From: Phycisphaeraceae bacterium
GTDB lineage: Bacteria > Planctomycetota > Phycisphaerae > Phycisphaerales > SM1A02
Length of the DNA stretch: 64,000 nt
Assembly (NCBI GenBank): GCA_015709595.1
Contig: CP054178.1
Coordinates: 2,113,205 to 2,177,204 of the forward strand
Direction: 5' to 3'
Shown here: piece after piece, positions 1 to 8,802 of the stretch
How the letters are laid out: every line of letters begins with the position of its first letter
Position numbering within the stretch: position 1 is the stretch's first letter
Notes under the pieces: generated by a model
Seen by the model: the letters and a program-made list of their open reading frames with translations, nothing else
Database searches by the model: none
Told to the model about the DNA's origin: nothing
Program-made: the position numbers and the translations under genes

Positions 1-294
1 TTCGGCACGCCGGCGCGTCCGCGGCTGACCGTCTATCGCTCGCTCAAGCACATGTACGCCCAGATCGTCAACGATCTGGAAGGGCGCACGCTCGTGTCCG
101 CCTCCACCAACGAGAAGGGCGCCAAGGTCAAGGGCAGCAACAAGGGCGGCGCGTCGGAGGTCGGCAAGCGACTGGCGCAGCGCGCCAGGGAGGCGGGCGT
201 CACCGCCGTCGTCTTCGACCGCAACGGCTACCGCTACCACGGACGCGTGAAGGCCATCGCCGACGCCGCCCGCGAGGCGGGCCTGCAGTTCTGA
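1..294 (+). CDS. rplR: Large-subunit ribosomal protein L18 (uL18), 5' end outside window
   Basis: This is the C-terminal part of L18, the protein that binds 5S rRNA and fixes it to the large subunit. The frame is open from base 1 and ends at TGA 292–294. The visible protein starts [14 protein letters not shown] and contains the family's LVSAST and [18 protein letters not shown] stretches, ending REAGLQF. An ATG at 52 lies inside the conserved domain and is not the start. It is followed after 31 bases by rpsE, the usual spc-operon order. The N-terminal basic tail is missing only because the window begins here. Confidence 0.97.
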   Translation, partial: FGTPARPRLTVYRSLKHMYAQIVNDLEGRTLVSASTNEKGAKVKGSNKGGASEVGKRLAQRAREAGVTAVVFDRNGYRYHGRVKAIADAAREAGLQF

Positions 295-325
295 ACCGCC
301 CGCTCACAGGAAAAGAGCAAGCACC

Positions 326-1021
326 ATGGTTGACGTGATCGACGAGGTTTCCGAGTTTGAATCGACGACGGTGGGCGTGTACCGCACGTCCGCCACCGTC
401 AAGGGCGGCCGGCGCTTCAGCTTCAGCGCGCTGGTGGTGGTGGGCGACCGCAACGGGCGCGTGGGCATCGGCTACGCCAAGGCCAACCAGGTGCCCAACG
501 CCATCGAAAAGGCGCAGAAGGAGGCGCGTCGCAAGACCCGGCGCTATCCGCTGCAGGGTCGCACGCTTCCCCACACGGTGGAAGGCCGCTTCAGCGCCAG
601 TTCGGTGCGCCTGGTGCCGGCCTCGCCTGGCACGGGCGTCATCGCCGGGGCCGCGGTTCGGGCGGTGCTCGAAATGCTGGGCGTTCAGGACTGCCTGACC
701 AAGGTGTACGGGTCGTCCAACCCCAAGAACCTGGTGAAGGCGGCGCTGGATGGGCTGTCGCAGCTTCGATCCAAGGACACGGTCGCCGAACTGCGCGGTC
801 AGGATCTGGGCAAGTCCGCCATCGAGGAGGCCATCGAGAAGGGCGCCGCCTTCATGCCCGCCCGAAGCGGCGGGGAGAAGGCCGAAGCCCCCGTCAACCG
901 CGTCGGTGAACGCACCCGCAAGGGAGGCGGTCGAGGCGGGGAGCGCGGCGGTCGCGGACGATCGCGGCGCGGCGCCGAGGGCGCGGACGAGTCGACCGGC
1001 GCGGAGGTCGCCGCCGAGTAA
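326..1021 (+). CDS. rpsE: Small-subunit ribosomal protein S5 (uS5) with a long Gly/Arg-rich tail
   Basis: S5 contributes to decoding accuracy at the mRNA entry side of the 30S subunit. The double-stranded-RNA-binding N-terminal domain is recognisable ([23 protein letters not shown], residues about 32–52), followed by the C-terminal fold with the [15 protein letters not shown] stretch. The protein is 231 residues, against about 165 in the family. The extra 60 or so residues form a low-complexity tail with RGG-like repeats ([17 protein letters not shown]) and an acidic end. Tails like this suggest nucleic-acid contact, but that is inference. The start ATG follows a weak AGGAAAAG. The next gene is L15; rpmD (L30), normally between them, is absent. 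Confidence 0.97.
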   Translation: MVDVIDEVSEFESTTVGVYRTSATVKGGRRFSFSALVVVGDRNGRVGIGYAKANQVPNAIEKAQKEARRKTRRYPLQGRTLPHTVEGRFSASSVRLVPASPGTGVIAGAAVRAVLEMLGVQDCLTKVYGSSNPKNLVKAALDGLSQLRSKDTVAELRGQDLGKSAIEEAIEKGAAFMPARSGGEKAEAPVNRVGERTRKGGGRGGERGGRGRSRRGAEGADESTGAEVAAE

Positions 1022-1093
1022 GCGTCGTCTCCCACGAACAGGCATGATCCCGCGTCGGCACCGGCGCGGGCGATCGGTGAAAGAGCATCCGCC

Positions 1094-1579
1094 ATGATGA
1101 TTCACGAGATTACCGAACAGGTCGGCCGCAAGAAGCCCCGCAAGCGCGTGGGTCGCGGCGAGGCCAGCGGCCTGGGCAAGACCTCCGGTCGCGGGCACAA
1201 GGGCGCCAAGTCACGCTCCGGCTGGACCTATCGCCCCCACTTCGAGGGTGGGCAGATGGAGCTCTTCCGTCGGCTGCCCAAGCGCGGGTTCACCAATGCG
1301 CCATTCCGCAAGGAGTTCGCGGTGGTGAATCTCCACGTTCTGGAGAAGCACTTCAAGGCGGGCGACGTGGTGGACGCCGCCGCGCTTTTCAAGGCGCGCC
1401 TGATCCGTGACGCCGCCGAGCCGGTCAAGGTGCTTGGCGAGGGCGACCTGACCAAGAAGCTGACGGTGACGGCGGCGAGGTTCTCAGCCAGCGCTCGCGA
1501 CAAGATCGAGAAGGCCGGCGGCACCGCCACGGTGCTGGAGCGTCGCCCGGCGGCGACCGGCGAGAAGGCCGCCGGCTGA
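1094..1579 (+). CDS. rplO: Large-subunit ribosomal protein L15 (uL15)
   Basis: L15 is a late-assembling structural protein of the 50S subunit. The N-terminal glycine- and lysine-rich arm is characteristic (KKPRKRVGRGEASGLGKTSGRGHKG, residues about 13–37), followed by the LPKRGFTN and globular parts with GEGDLTKKLTVTAARFSASA. At 161 residues it is only slightly longer than usual. Two ATG codons in a row (1094, 1097) could each be the start. It sits 72 bases after rpsE and 16 before secY, so it is translated within the same operon. Confidence 0.97.
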   Translation: MMIHEITEQVGRKKPRKRVGRGEASGLGKTSGRGHKGAKSRSGWTYRPHFEGGQMELFRRLPKRGFTNAPFRKEFAVVNLHVLEKHFKAGDVVDAAALFKARLIRDAAEPVKVLGEGDLTKKLTVTAARFSASARDKIEKAGGTATVLERRPAATGEKAAG

Positions 1580-1595
1580 TCCCCAAGAAGATTCC

Positions 1596-2996
1596 ATGCT
1601 GCAGGCATTCCTCAACATCTTCAAGATTGCCGATCTTCGCAAGAAGGTGCTGTTCACCCTGGCGATGCTGGTGGTGTACCGCGTCGGCTTCTTCGTACCC
1701 CTCCCCGGCGTCGATCAGACGGCGCTGGCGGAGGCGGCGGCCAACGCGCGGGAGTCCGGGTCCGCCTTCGGGGCGTTCCTCAACTACACATCCATCTTCA
1801 CCGGGGGCGATTTCGGACAGTCCACCATCTTCGGGCTGGGCATCATGCCGTACATCACGGCGGCCATCATTTTCCAGCTCTTCCAGAGCGCCATCCCGGC
1901 GCTGCAGCGGCTGAAGCAGGAGGGGGCGACGGGGCAGCAGAAGATCCAGGAATGGACGCGCTACGCCACCGTGGGGCTGTGCCTGATCCAGGGGTTCATG
2001 TGGATGCAGTATCTGCGGGCCACCGGCCTGCTCAACGCCGAGATGATCAGCACCCGGGGAGGCGTTCTCATCGTCTTTCTGGCCGGGCTGACGGGTCTGA
2101 CCGCCGGCAGCATGTTCCTGATGTGGCTGGGTGAGCAGATCGACAAGTACGGCATCGGCAACGGCGTGTCGCTGATTCTCACCGCGGGCATCATTTCGCG
2201 CATGCCGGACGCCATCCTGTACCTGGCGAACCGCTGGGATCCCGCCAATGCCGCCGATGAGTCCGCCATCGGGCTGGGCGAAGTGCTCTTCCTCGCGGCG
2301 GCGTTCGTGGGCGTTGTCGCCGGTGCGGTGCTGCTGACCGTCGCCCAGCGGCGCATTCCCATCCAGCAGGCCAAGCACACCCGCGGGCGTCGCGTGTTCG
2401 GCGGGCAGAAGCACTACCTGCCCCTGCGCGTCAACCACGCGGGCGTGATGCCCATCATCTTCGCCAGTTCGCTCATGGTGATCCCCTCCGTCGCCTTCGG
2501 CATGCTCGCCGGGCAGGCGTCGGGCTCCGGGGCGCCGGGCTGGTGGCAATGGCTGACGGGACTCCTGGCCAGCAGTTTCGAAATGGGATCGTTCCCGTAC
2601 ATTCTCTGCCAGATCATTCTGATCTACGTGTTCAGCTACCTCTGGACGACGATCCAGTTCAGCCCGGAGGACATGGCCAAGCAGCTCAAGGATCACGGGA
2701 GTTTCATCCCCGGCCTGCGCCCCGGGCCGCGTACGGCGGAGTACCTCGAATCGGTGATGGAACGCATCACCTACGTCGGCGCCGGCTTCCTGGCGATCAT
2801 CGCCATCATTCCCGAACTCGTCTCCACCCGCATGAACATTCCGTTCAACGTCGCGTCGTTCCTCGGCGGGACGGGACTGCTCATCGTGGTCGCGGTGGGG
2901 CTGGACCTGGTGCAGCGCATCGAGGCCAATCTGCTCATGCGCAACTACCAGGGCTTCCTGGGCACCGGCGGCAAGGTCCGCGGGAGGCGCGGCTGA
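1596..2996 (+). CDS. secY: Preprotein translocase channel subunit SecY
   Basis: SecY forms the inner-membrane channel through which SecA- or ribosome-driven polypeptides cross or enter the membrane. The 466-residue length and about ten hydrophobic segments fit the family. Recognisable stretches include FGLGIMPYITAAIIFQL near residue 85 and IPIQQAK near residue 255, the latter at the start of a large cytoplasmic loop. The C-terminal part carries the usual Y/F-rich loop before the last two helices. The gene ends one base before the ATG of map, so the two are translationally linked. There is no adk between them, unlike in E. coli relatives and Bacillus. Confidence 0.98.
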   Translation: MLQAFLNIFKIADLRKKVLFTLAMLVVYRVGFFVPLPGVDQTALAEAAANARESGSAFGAFLNYTSIFTGGDFGQSTIFGLGIMPYITAAIIFQLFQSAIPALQRLKQEGATGQQKIQEWTRYATVGLCLIQGFMWMQYLRATGLLNAEMISTRGGVLIVFLAGLTGLTAGSMFLMWLGEQIDKYGIGNGVSLILTAGIISRMPDAILYLANRWDPANAADESAIGLGEVLFLAAAFVGVVAGAVLLTVAQRRIPIQQAKHTRGRRVFGGQKHYLPLRVNHAGVMPIIFASSLMVIPSVAFGMLAGQASGSGAPGWWQWLTGLLASSFEMGSFPYILCQIILIYVFSYLWTTIQFSPEDMAKQLKDHGSFIPGLRPGPRTAEYLESVMERITYVGAGFLAIIAIIPELVSTRMNIPFNVASFLGGTGLLIVVAVGLDLVQRIEANLLMRNYQGFLGTGGKVRGRRG

Positions 2997-2997
2997 C

Positions 2998-3912
2998 ATG
3001 GGCGTCATGGCGCGAACGCTGGTGAATGACGGTCGCGGCGCCGTCCCGGCGGAGCCGGCGCTTCCGGCGCGCGCCCGGTCGGGTTCACGCTGGTTCGGTC
3101 GTTCACGCCGCCCCCGTCAAACAGACCGCCCCGGACCGGAGTTCAAGTCGCCCGCCCAGATCGAGTCGATGCGGGCGGCGGGACGCGTCGTGCGACGCGC
3201 CCTGGAGGCCGCCTCGCGGGCCTGCGTGTGCGGCGCCACCACCGGCGACGTCAACGAGGCGGCCTGCCGCGTCATCCAGGCGTCGGGAGGCGATGGGCTC
3301 TTTCGCAACTACCCCACCTACCGCGCCGGGGAGGGGTTTCCCGGCGATGTCTGCGTGTCGGTCAATGAGGAGATCGTGCATGGCATTCCCGGCGCCCGGG
3401 TGCTGTGCGACGGAGACATCGTTACGGTTGATTGCGGCGTGCGGCTCAACGGCTGGTGCGCCGACGCGGCGGTGACGGTGCCGGTGGGCCCGGTGTCGCG
3501 CCCGGTGGAGAAACTGGTCCGGGTGACCCGCGAGGTGCTGGCGGAGGCGATCGAGGCGATTCGACCGGGCCGCCGCTGGAGCGAAGTGGCCCGGATCATG
3601 CAGGGGCTGGCCGACAGCGCCGGGTTCGGCGTGGTGCGGGAGTTCGTGGGTCACGGCATCGGCCGGGTGCTTCACGAGCTGCCCCAGGCGCCGGCCTACG
3701 TCAACCGCGCGTTCACCCGCTGGCATGACTTTGACCTGGAGGTGGGGATGACGCTGGCCGTGGAGCCCATGCTGACGCTGGGAAACCCCTCGCCGGTGAC
3801 GCTGGAGGACGGTTGGACGGTGGTGACGGCGGATCGGCTGCCCGCGTGCCACGTCGAGCATACAATCGCAGTCACACCACGAGGCGCGGATGTTCTGACC
3901 GACGGTCGGTGA
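2998..3912 (+). CDS. map: Type I methionine aminopeptidase with N-terminal extension
   Basis: This enzyme removes the initiator methionine from nascent proteins in the cytoplasm. All expected active-site residues are visible: His128 (SVNEEIVHG), metal ligands Asp145 and Asp156, His219 (VGHGIG), Glu256 (VEPM) and Glu287 (HVEHT). The protein is 304 residues, with about 45 extra basic, Arg/Pro-rich residues before the catalytic core begins at [17 protein letters not shown] second ATG at 3007 gives a slightly shorter version. Type I enzymes with N-terminal extensions often use them for ribosome association; here that is only inferred from the charge. Placement between secY and infA is classic. 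Confidence 0.96.
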   Translation: MGVMARTLVNDGRGAVPAEPALPARARSGSRWFGRSRRPRQTDRPGPEFKSPAQIESMRAAGRVVRRALEAASRACVCGATTGDVNEAACRVIQASGGDGLFRNYPTYRAGEGFPGDVCVSVNEEIVHGIPGARVLCDGDIVTVDCGVRLNGWCADAAVTVPVGPVSRPVEKLVRVTREVLAEAIEAIRPGRRWSEVARIMQGLADSAGFGVVREFVGHGIGRVLHELPQAPAYVNRAFTRWHDFDLEVGMTLAVEPMLTLGNPSPVTLEDGWTVVTADRLPACHVEHTIAVTPRGADVLTDGR

Positions 3913-3931
3913 GGCGGCCAACAGGGATCGT

Positions 3932-4147
3932 ATGGCGAAAGAAGACAAGATCACGCTTGAGGCCGAGGTCACCGAGGCGCTGCCGGACGCGAAGTTCCGG
4001 GTGCGCCTGGAGAACAATCAGGAGATTCTGGCCTACGTGAGCGGCAAGATGCGGAAGTTCTTCATCCGCATCCTGCCGGGAGACCGGGTGACCGTGGAGC
4101 TCAGCCCCTACGACCTGACCAAGGGCCGCATCATTTTCCGCAAGTAG
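3932..4147 (+). CDS. infA: Translation initiation factor IF-1
   Basis: IF-1 is a 71-residue OB-fold protein that blocks the ribosomal A site during initiation. The sequence aligns along its whole length with the family, with the diagnostic middle [21 protein letters not shown] and the closing [11 protein letters not shown]. It lies 19 bases after map and 27 before rpmJ, the normal gene order in the spc–alpha junction. Confidence 0.98.
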   Translation: MAKEDKITLEAEVTEALPDAKFRVRLENNQEILAYVSGKMRKFFIRILPGDRVTVELSPYDLTKGRIIFRK

Positions 4148-4174
4148 GCATTCGCGCAAGGCAGGACAGCAACG

Positions 4175-4291
4175 ATGAAGGTTCGAAGCAGCATCAAGCG
4201 ACGCACGAAGGATTGCCAGATCATCCGTCGGAAGGGCAAGCTGTTCGTGATCAACAAGAAGAACCCGCGTCTGAAGCAGCGCCAGGGTTGA
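4175..4291 (+). CDS. rpmJ: Large-subunit ribosomal protein L36 (bL36), zinc-ligand-poor form
   Basis: This 38-residue gene starts [10 protein letters not shown] and ends PRLKQRQG, the canonical ends and exact length of L36. In the standard protein three cysteines and a histidine (positions 11, 14, 27, 33) hold a zinc ion. Here only Cys14 survives: position 11 is Thr, 27 is Asn and 33 is Leu. It is therefore expected not to bind zinc. Zinc-free L36 forms are known as paralogues used under zinc limitation. Whether this genome has a second, zinc-binding copy cannot be seen from this window. The gene sits between infA and rpsM as expected. Confidence 0.95.
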   Translation: MKVRSSIKRRTKDCQIIRRKGKLFVINKKNPRLKQRQG

Positions 4292-4336
4292 GGATGGCCG
4301 CGCCCGTCCCGCGGGCCGGTTGAAGGAAACGCAGAC

Positions 4337-4714
4337 ATGCCACGTATCGCCGGCATCGACATTCCCGAGAAGAAGAAGATCCGCTACGCCCTGCAGTACA
4401 TCTACGGCATCGGGCCAAAGTTCGCGGACAACATCCTGGCGGAGGCCGCCATTGATCCCGACCGGCGCGCCAACACGCTGTCGGACCAGGAAGTCTCGAC
4501 GATCGCGCAGATCATCGACTCCGGGTACATCGTGGAAGGCGCGCTGCGTCGCCAGGTGTCGCAGAACATCCAGCGGCTGCGCGACATCCGGTGCTACCGG
4601 GGCGAGCGGCATCGCAAGGGCCTGCCCGTCCGCGGGCAGCGCACCCGCACCAACGCCCGCACGCGCAAGGGCCGCAAGAAGACCGTGGCCGGCAAGAAGG
4701 GCGTGAAGGGTTGA
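4337..4714 (+). CDS. rpsM: Small-subunit ribosomal protein S13 (uS13)
   Basis: S13 sits in the 30S head and contacts the 50S subunit and P-site tRNA. The protein begins [26 protein letters not shown] and closes with the [18 protein letters not shown] basic tail, both diagnostic. The 125-residue length is normal. It opens the alpha operon, followed 53 bases later by rpsK. Confidence 0.98.
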   Translation: MPRIAGIDIPEKKKIRYALQYIYGIGPKFADNILAEAAIDPDRRANTLSDQEVSTIAQIIDSGYIVEGALRRQVSQNIQRLRDIRCYRGERHRKGLPVRGQRTRTNARTRKGRKKTVAGKKGVKG

Positions 4715-4767
4715 TGAAGTAGGCATCGAGGCGTCCAGAAATCGAGGCAACAGAGTCAGGCACAGTC

Positions 4768-5142
4768 ATGGCGAAGAAGAAGAAAGTCCGCAAGAACGTC
4801 TTGAAGGGAATCGCCCACGTGAAGGCGACCTTCAACAACACCATCATCACCATCACCGACATGAACGGTGAGGCGCTGTGCTGCGACTCGGGCGGGTCGA
4901 TGGGCTTCAAAGGCGCCCGCAAGAGCACGCCATTCGCCGCCACCCGCGCCGCAGAGCGCGTGGCGTCCAAGGCCAAGCGACTGGGCATGCGCGAGGTGGA
5001 AGTGCGGGTGAAGGGCCCCGGCAGCGGGCGCGAGAGCGCCATCACCGGGCTCGAGCACAACGGGCTTCGCGTGACCGCCGTGGAGGATCACACGCCCATT
5101 CCGCACAACGGCTGCCGCGCTCCCAAGCGGCGCCGCGTGTGA
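4768..5142 (+). CDS. rpsK: Small-subunit ribosomal protein S11 (uS11)
   Basis: S11 is a 30S platform protein near the mRNA exit. The 124 residues include the family hallmarks [29 protein letters not shown] and the C-terminal [18 protein letters not shown]-like end (here [18 protein letters not shown]). It is followed by 215 bases without a gene before rpoA. That is where rpsD (S4) would normally be, and no S4-like frame exists there. Confidence 0.98.
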   Translation: MAKKKKVRKNVLKGIAHVKATFNNTIITITDMNGEALCCDSGGSMGFKGARKSTPFAATRAAERVASKAKRLGMREVEVRVKGPGSGRESAITGLEHNGLRVTAVEDHTPIPHNGCRAPKRRRV

Positions 5143-5357
5143 GCGGCTGGCGAGAAGCGCCGAGGGCTGGGTCGTGAGTGCTGAGTGAGACCTGATCGGG
5201 AAACTTCCGGCCAGAACCAGGAGCCGAGAGTCAACCGCCTTTCAAGATCGTTTCCCGCGGGACAGCAGGGGCCGCCGAGTGTCGCAGCAGCATCGGCGTT
5301 GCATCCGTTCCCCCGCGGCGCCGTGTTCGGCAATGCTGCACGTCTGGAGTGAATGTC

Positions 5358-6368
5358 ATGCATGTTCGATGGCGCGGACTGGAACTGCCCGCCCGGGTGG
5401 AAGTGGACCGCAAGTCGCTCACCAGGACGTTCGGCCGATTCACGGCCGAACCCTTCGAGCGCGGGTTCGGCACCACGGTGGGCAACTCGCTTCGTCGCAT
5501 TCTGCTCTCGTCGCTGGAAGGCGCCGCGGTCACCAAGGTCAAGATCACCGGTGTGACCCACGAGTTCTCCACGCTGCCAGGCGTGATGGAGGACGCCACC
5601 GACATCATCCTCAACATCAAGAACCTCGTCGTGAGCATGGACAGCGACGAGCCCAAGACCATGCGGCTGGCCGCCACCGGGCCCGGCGAAGTGACGGCGG
5701 ACCTGATCGAGGCCGACACCGCGATCACCATTCACAACCCCGAGCTGGTCATCTGCACCCTGACCAGCGAGCGCGACATCGAGATCGAGTTCACCGTGGC
5801 CAGGGGCCGCGGCTACGTGCCCGCCAGCGAGCAGTATTCGCGTCATGACGACCAGGTGATCGGCGAAATCCCCATCGACGCCATCTACTCGCCCGTGCAG
5901 CGCGTGCGCTACAAGACCGAGGACACGCGCGTGGGCCAGAAGACCAACTACGACAAGCTGATCCTCGACATCTGGACCGACGGGACGATCACCCCGGAAA
6001 TGGCCCTGGTCGAGGCCTCGAAGATCCTGCGCAAGCACCTCAACCCGTTCGTGCAGTACTTCGAGATGGGCGACGCCACCGTGTCCGCCGAGGCCCGCGC
6101 CGCCGCCGGCGTGGACGAGGAGCTCATCCGCAAGCTCAACATGGTGCTGGCGGACATGGATCTTTCGGTGCGTGCGACCAACTGCCTGGCCTCCGCCCAG
6201 CTGCGCACCGTGGCCGACCTGGTGCAGAAGACCGAGGCCGAGCTGCTCACCTATCGCTCGTTCGGCAAGACGTCGCTGCGCGAAGTCGTCAAGAAACTCG
6301 AGGAACTGGGGCTTCACCTGGGCATGAAGCTGCCCGAGGGCTACGCGCCCGCTCAACCGACCGCCTGA
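5358..6368 (+). CDS. rpoA: RNA polymerase alpha subunit
   Basis: The alpha subunit nucleates RNA polymerase assembly and contacts promoters and activators. The N-terminal assembly domain is clear (FGRFTAEPFERGFGTTVGNSLRRILLSSL, then GVMEDATDIILNIK). The C-terminal domain with its helix-hairpin-helix is at about residues 265–330 (LSVRATNCLASAQLRTVADLVQKTE, SFGKTSLREVVKKL). I chose ATG 5358 because GGAG at 5346–5349 is spaced eight bases before it; a GTG at 5349 in the same frame would overlap that site. The 215-base region upstream may hold its own promoter or leader, but no clear boxes are visible. Confidence 0.97.
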   Translation: MHVRWRGLELPARVEVDRKSLTRTFGRFTAEPFERGFGTTVGNSLRRILLSSLEGAAVTKVKITGVTHEFSTLPGVMEDATDIILNIKNLVVSMDSDEPKTMRLAATGPGEVTADLIEADTAITIHNPELVICTLTSERDIEIEFTVARGRGYVPASEQYSRHDDQVIGEIPIDAIYSPVQRVRYKTEDTRVGQKTNYDKLILDIWTDGTITPEMALVEASKILRKHLNPFVQYFEMGDATVSAEARAAAGVDEELIRKLNMVLADMDLSVRATNCLASAQLRTVADLVQKTEAELLTYRSFGKTSLREVVKKLEELGLHLGMKLPEGYAPAQPTA

Positions 6369-6419
6369 TCCCGCCGCGCTCCGCAGCGCGTCGACCATCC
6401 CCGGAAGGGGGAACCCACC

Positions 6420-7067
6420 ATGCGACACCGAATCAACGGACGACGACTCAACAAGGACAGCGAGCATCGCACCGCGATGTTCCGCAATCTCGCCGCCGGG
6501 CTGTTCGAGCACGGCGAGATCCGCACCACCCTGCCCAAGGCCAGGGCGGTGCAGCCCTTTGTTGAGCGCCTGATCACCATCGCCAAGCGCGGCACGCTCG
6601 CCGCCCGGCGCGAACTGGAGAGCCGTCTCAACGACCGCGTCATTCACGCCTGGGTCGCCGACCCCAACGTGAAGGATGAGCACAAGGAGAACGCCTGGTT
6701 CGATCTTCCCGCGGCGGAGGACATCAAGTTCAACCGCTATGGCGAACTCAAGAAGGGCCCCCGGCTCATCCAGCACATCATGACCAAGGTCGCGCCCATG
6801 TTCCGCGATCGCGACGGCGGCTACACCCGCATCGTGAAACTGGACGCCCATCGGCTCGGCGACGGCGCGGATTACGTACTGCTGCAGCTCGTCGGACGCG
6901 AGGAAGGCCCCCAGGTGGGCGGGCGCAAGTCCACCCGTCGGGCCATCGCCAATCGCCGCGCCGCCTACGCCGCCAAGCTCCGCAAGGGCGCCGCGACCGA
7001 GGCGAAGTCGGAGCAGCCCGTCGAGACGGCAAACACAGAATCCGGCTCGGAGCCGGCCGCGTCCTGA
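6420..7067 (+). CDS. rplQ: Large-subunit ribosomal protein L17 (bL17), with internal insert and tail
   Basis: L17 lines the outside of the polypeptide exit tunnel. The N-terminus is canonical (MRHRINGRRLNKDSEHRTAMFRN) and the C-terminal RDGGYTRIVKL stretch is also typical. The protein has 215 residues, against about 120–130 in most bacteria. The extra length has two parts: an insert of roughly 40 residues between the two conserved halves (around HAWVADPNVKDEHKENAWF, residues about 78–118), and a low-complexity C-terminal tail rich in Ala, Glu and Ser. AAGGGGG upstream of the ATG is a good ribosome-binding site. It is the last gene of the operon and is followed by a terminator hairpin. Confidence 0.95.
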   Translation: MRHRINGRRLNKDSEHRTAMFRNLAAGLFEHGEIRTTLPKARAVQPFVERLITIAKRGTLAARRELESRLNDRVIHAWVADPNVKDEHKENAWFDLPAAEDIKFNRYGELKKGPRLIQHIMTKVAPMFRDRDGGYTRIVKLDAHRLGDGADYVLLQLVGREEGPQVGGRKSTRRAIANRRAAYAAKLRKGAATEAKSEQPVETANTESGSEPAAS

Positions 7068-7093
7068 ACCGTGGTCATTCGATCATGAACAGC

Positions 7094-7127
7094 ACGCACC
7101 GCCTGCCCGGGCGGTGCGTTGTTCTTG
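7094..7127 (+). terminator. Intrinsic terminator of the ribosomal operon
   Basis: A perfect 10-bp stem (ACGCACCGCC / GGCGGTGCGT) with a six-base loop is followed by TTGTTCTT. It lies 27 bases after the rplQ stop and 125 before the next start. Stem quality, the T-rich tail and location agree. Confidence 0.75.
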
Positions 7128-7251
7128 CAAGGACCGGTGAAACGAAGATTCCGCGCGCCGTTGGCGACACCGTCCACGGCGCACGGGGTTTCATCTCCAC
7201 CCGTCGCTCCGGTTCCGGTAGGATGGTCGGCCCCATTGGAGCATCGCGCCC

Positions 7252-8802
7252 GTGTCATCCACCGCCAGGATCGCCGCGCCGTCGATCATCGAGGTCCGCG
7301 ACCTCGTGAAGGTGTACCCCGCCGTGCGGGCGCTCGACGGCGTGTCGCTCTCGATCACGCCGGGCGAGGTGCGGGGCGTCATCGGCGAGAACGGGGCCGG
7401 CAAGAGCACGCTGATGAAGATTCTCTCGGGCGTCGAGCGGCCCACACACGGCCACGTCCTGCTGCGCGGCGAGGAGGTGCAGCTGCGCTCGCCCCACGAC
7501 GCCCAGCAGCGCGGCATCGCCATGATCCACCAGGAACTCAACCTGGTGGATGAACTCTCGGTCGCGGACAACATCTTCCTGGGGCGCGAGCACACGCGCG
7601 GCGGACTGGTGGCGGCCTCCGCGCAGCGCGACGCGGCGCGTCAACTGCTGGCCCGCGTGCGCTCAACCGTCGATCCGCGTCGCAAGGTCCGCGCGCTCTC
7701 CATCGCCGAGCAGCAGCTCGTGGAGATCGCCAAAGCCCTTTCGGTAGAGGCCTCGATTCTCATCATGGATGAGCCGACCGCGGTGCTGACGGAGCGCGAG
7801 ACGGCCTCGCTCTTCGACCTCATCGCGCAGCTCAAGTCGCAGGGCGTCACGATCCTCTACATTTCGCACATCCTGCCCGAGGTGCTGCGGGTGTGCGACC
7901 GAGTCACCGTGCTGCGCGACGGGCGGCTCGTGACCACGATCGACGCCGCCGACGCCACCGAGTCGGACCTGGCACGGCTCATGGTGGGACGCGAAATGAA
8001 GGACTATTACCCGGCGCGCGAGCCGGCTGGGCGTGAGGTCGCCCTGCGGGCGAGCGACGTCACGGTGCCCGGTTGGGTCGAAGGCGCGACGTTCGAGGTG
8101 CGCCGGGGTGAGATTCTGGGCTTCGCCGGTCTGATCGGCGCGGGGCGCACGGAACTGGCCGAGGCCGTCGCCGGGCTGCGTCCGATGCGATCCGGCACGG
8201 TGGAGCGGAATGGGAGGCCGATCGTCATCCGCTCGCCGCGCGACGCGCTGCGGCAGGGCATCGCCTACCTGTCCGAGGATCGCAAGGGCCGTGGTCTGAC
8301 GCTCGACATGGGCGTGGCGGAGAACATCACGCTGGTATCTCTTCGTGCGTATTGCCGTCCGCTGATCCGCCGGAGCATGGAGGCCCGCGCCGCGCGCGAG
8401 CATGTGCGGCGGCTGGGCATCCGATGCGGACCGATCCGGCGGGCCGTGCGCACGCTCTCGGGCGGCAACCAGCAGAAGGTGGCCATCGCCAAGTGGCTTG
8501 AAATGTCGCCTGACGTGCTGATTCTCGACGAGCCCACGCGAGGAGTGGACATCGGGGCGAAGAAGGAGATCTACGAGTTGATCCGCGACTTGGCCAGACA
8601 GGGCCGGGCGTGCGTGTTCATCTCGTCTGAACTGCCGGAGCTGCTGGGCGTGTGCCACCGCATCGCGGTCATGCGGGCCGGGCGCATCGTGAACGTTCTT
8701 GACGGACCATCCGCCACGGAGGAACAGGTGATGCATCTGGCGGCAGGGGTGGAGGGAGGCGAGGCGAAGGCGTCGAACGCGTCGAAGGAGGTCGCGGCGT
8801 GA
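7252..8802 (+). CDS. Sugar-type (CUT2) ABC importer, duplicated ATP-binding subunit, RbsA/MglA-like
   Basis: This 516-residue protein has two fused nucleotide-binding domains, the hallmark of the ribose/galactose (CUT2) family. The first half has Walker A GENGAGKS (about residue 44) and Walker B ILIMDEPTA. The second half has the family's non-canonical GLIGAGRTE in place of Walker A, then LSGGNQQKVAIAKWL and VLILDEPTRGVD. As in known members, only the first site is expected to be fully catalytic. The start is GTG 7252, preceded at ten bases by GGAG. It overlaps the permease gene by four bases (GTGA). The substrate cannot be read from the sequence; a pentose, hexose or nucleoside is typical. 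Confidence 0.93.
   Translation: MSSTARIAAPSIIEVRDLVKVYPAVRALDGVSLSITPGEVRGVIGENGAGKSTLMKILSGVERPTHGHVLLRGEEVQLRSPHDAQQRGIAMIHQELNLVDELSVADNIFLGREHTRGGLVAASAQRDAARQLLARVRSTVDPRRKVRALSIAEQQLVEIAKALSVEASILIMDEPTAVLTERETASLFDLIAQLKSQGVTILYISHILPEVLRVCDRVTVLRDGRLVTTIDAADATESDLARLMVGREMKDYYPAREPAGREVALRASDVTVPGWVEGATFEVRRGEILGFAGLIGAGRTELAEAVAGLRPMRSGTVERNGRPIVIRSPRDALRQGIAYLSEDRKGRGLTLDMGVAENITLVSLRAYCRPLIRRSMEARAAREHVRRLGIRCGPIRRAVRTLSGGNQQKVAIAKWLEMSPDVLILDEPTRGVDIGAKKEIYELIRDLARQGRACVFISSELPELLGVCHRIAVMRAGRIVNVLDGPSATEEQVMHLAAGVEGGEAKASNASKEVAA

Noticed and set aside
200-6851. Very long open frames on the minus strand across the ribosomal operon (for example 1425–3008 and 5088–6851)
   Set aside because: They lie opposite certain ribosomal genes, have no ribosome-binding sites, and have His/Arg/Gly-rich composition expected of antisense frames in high-GC DNA.
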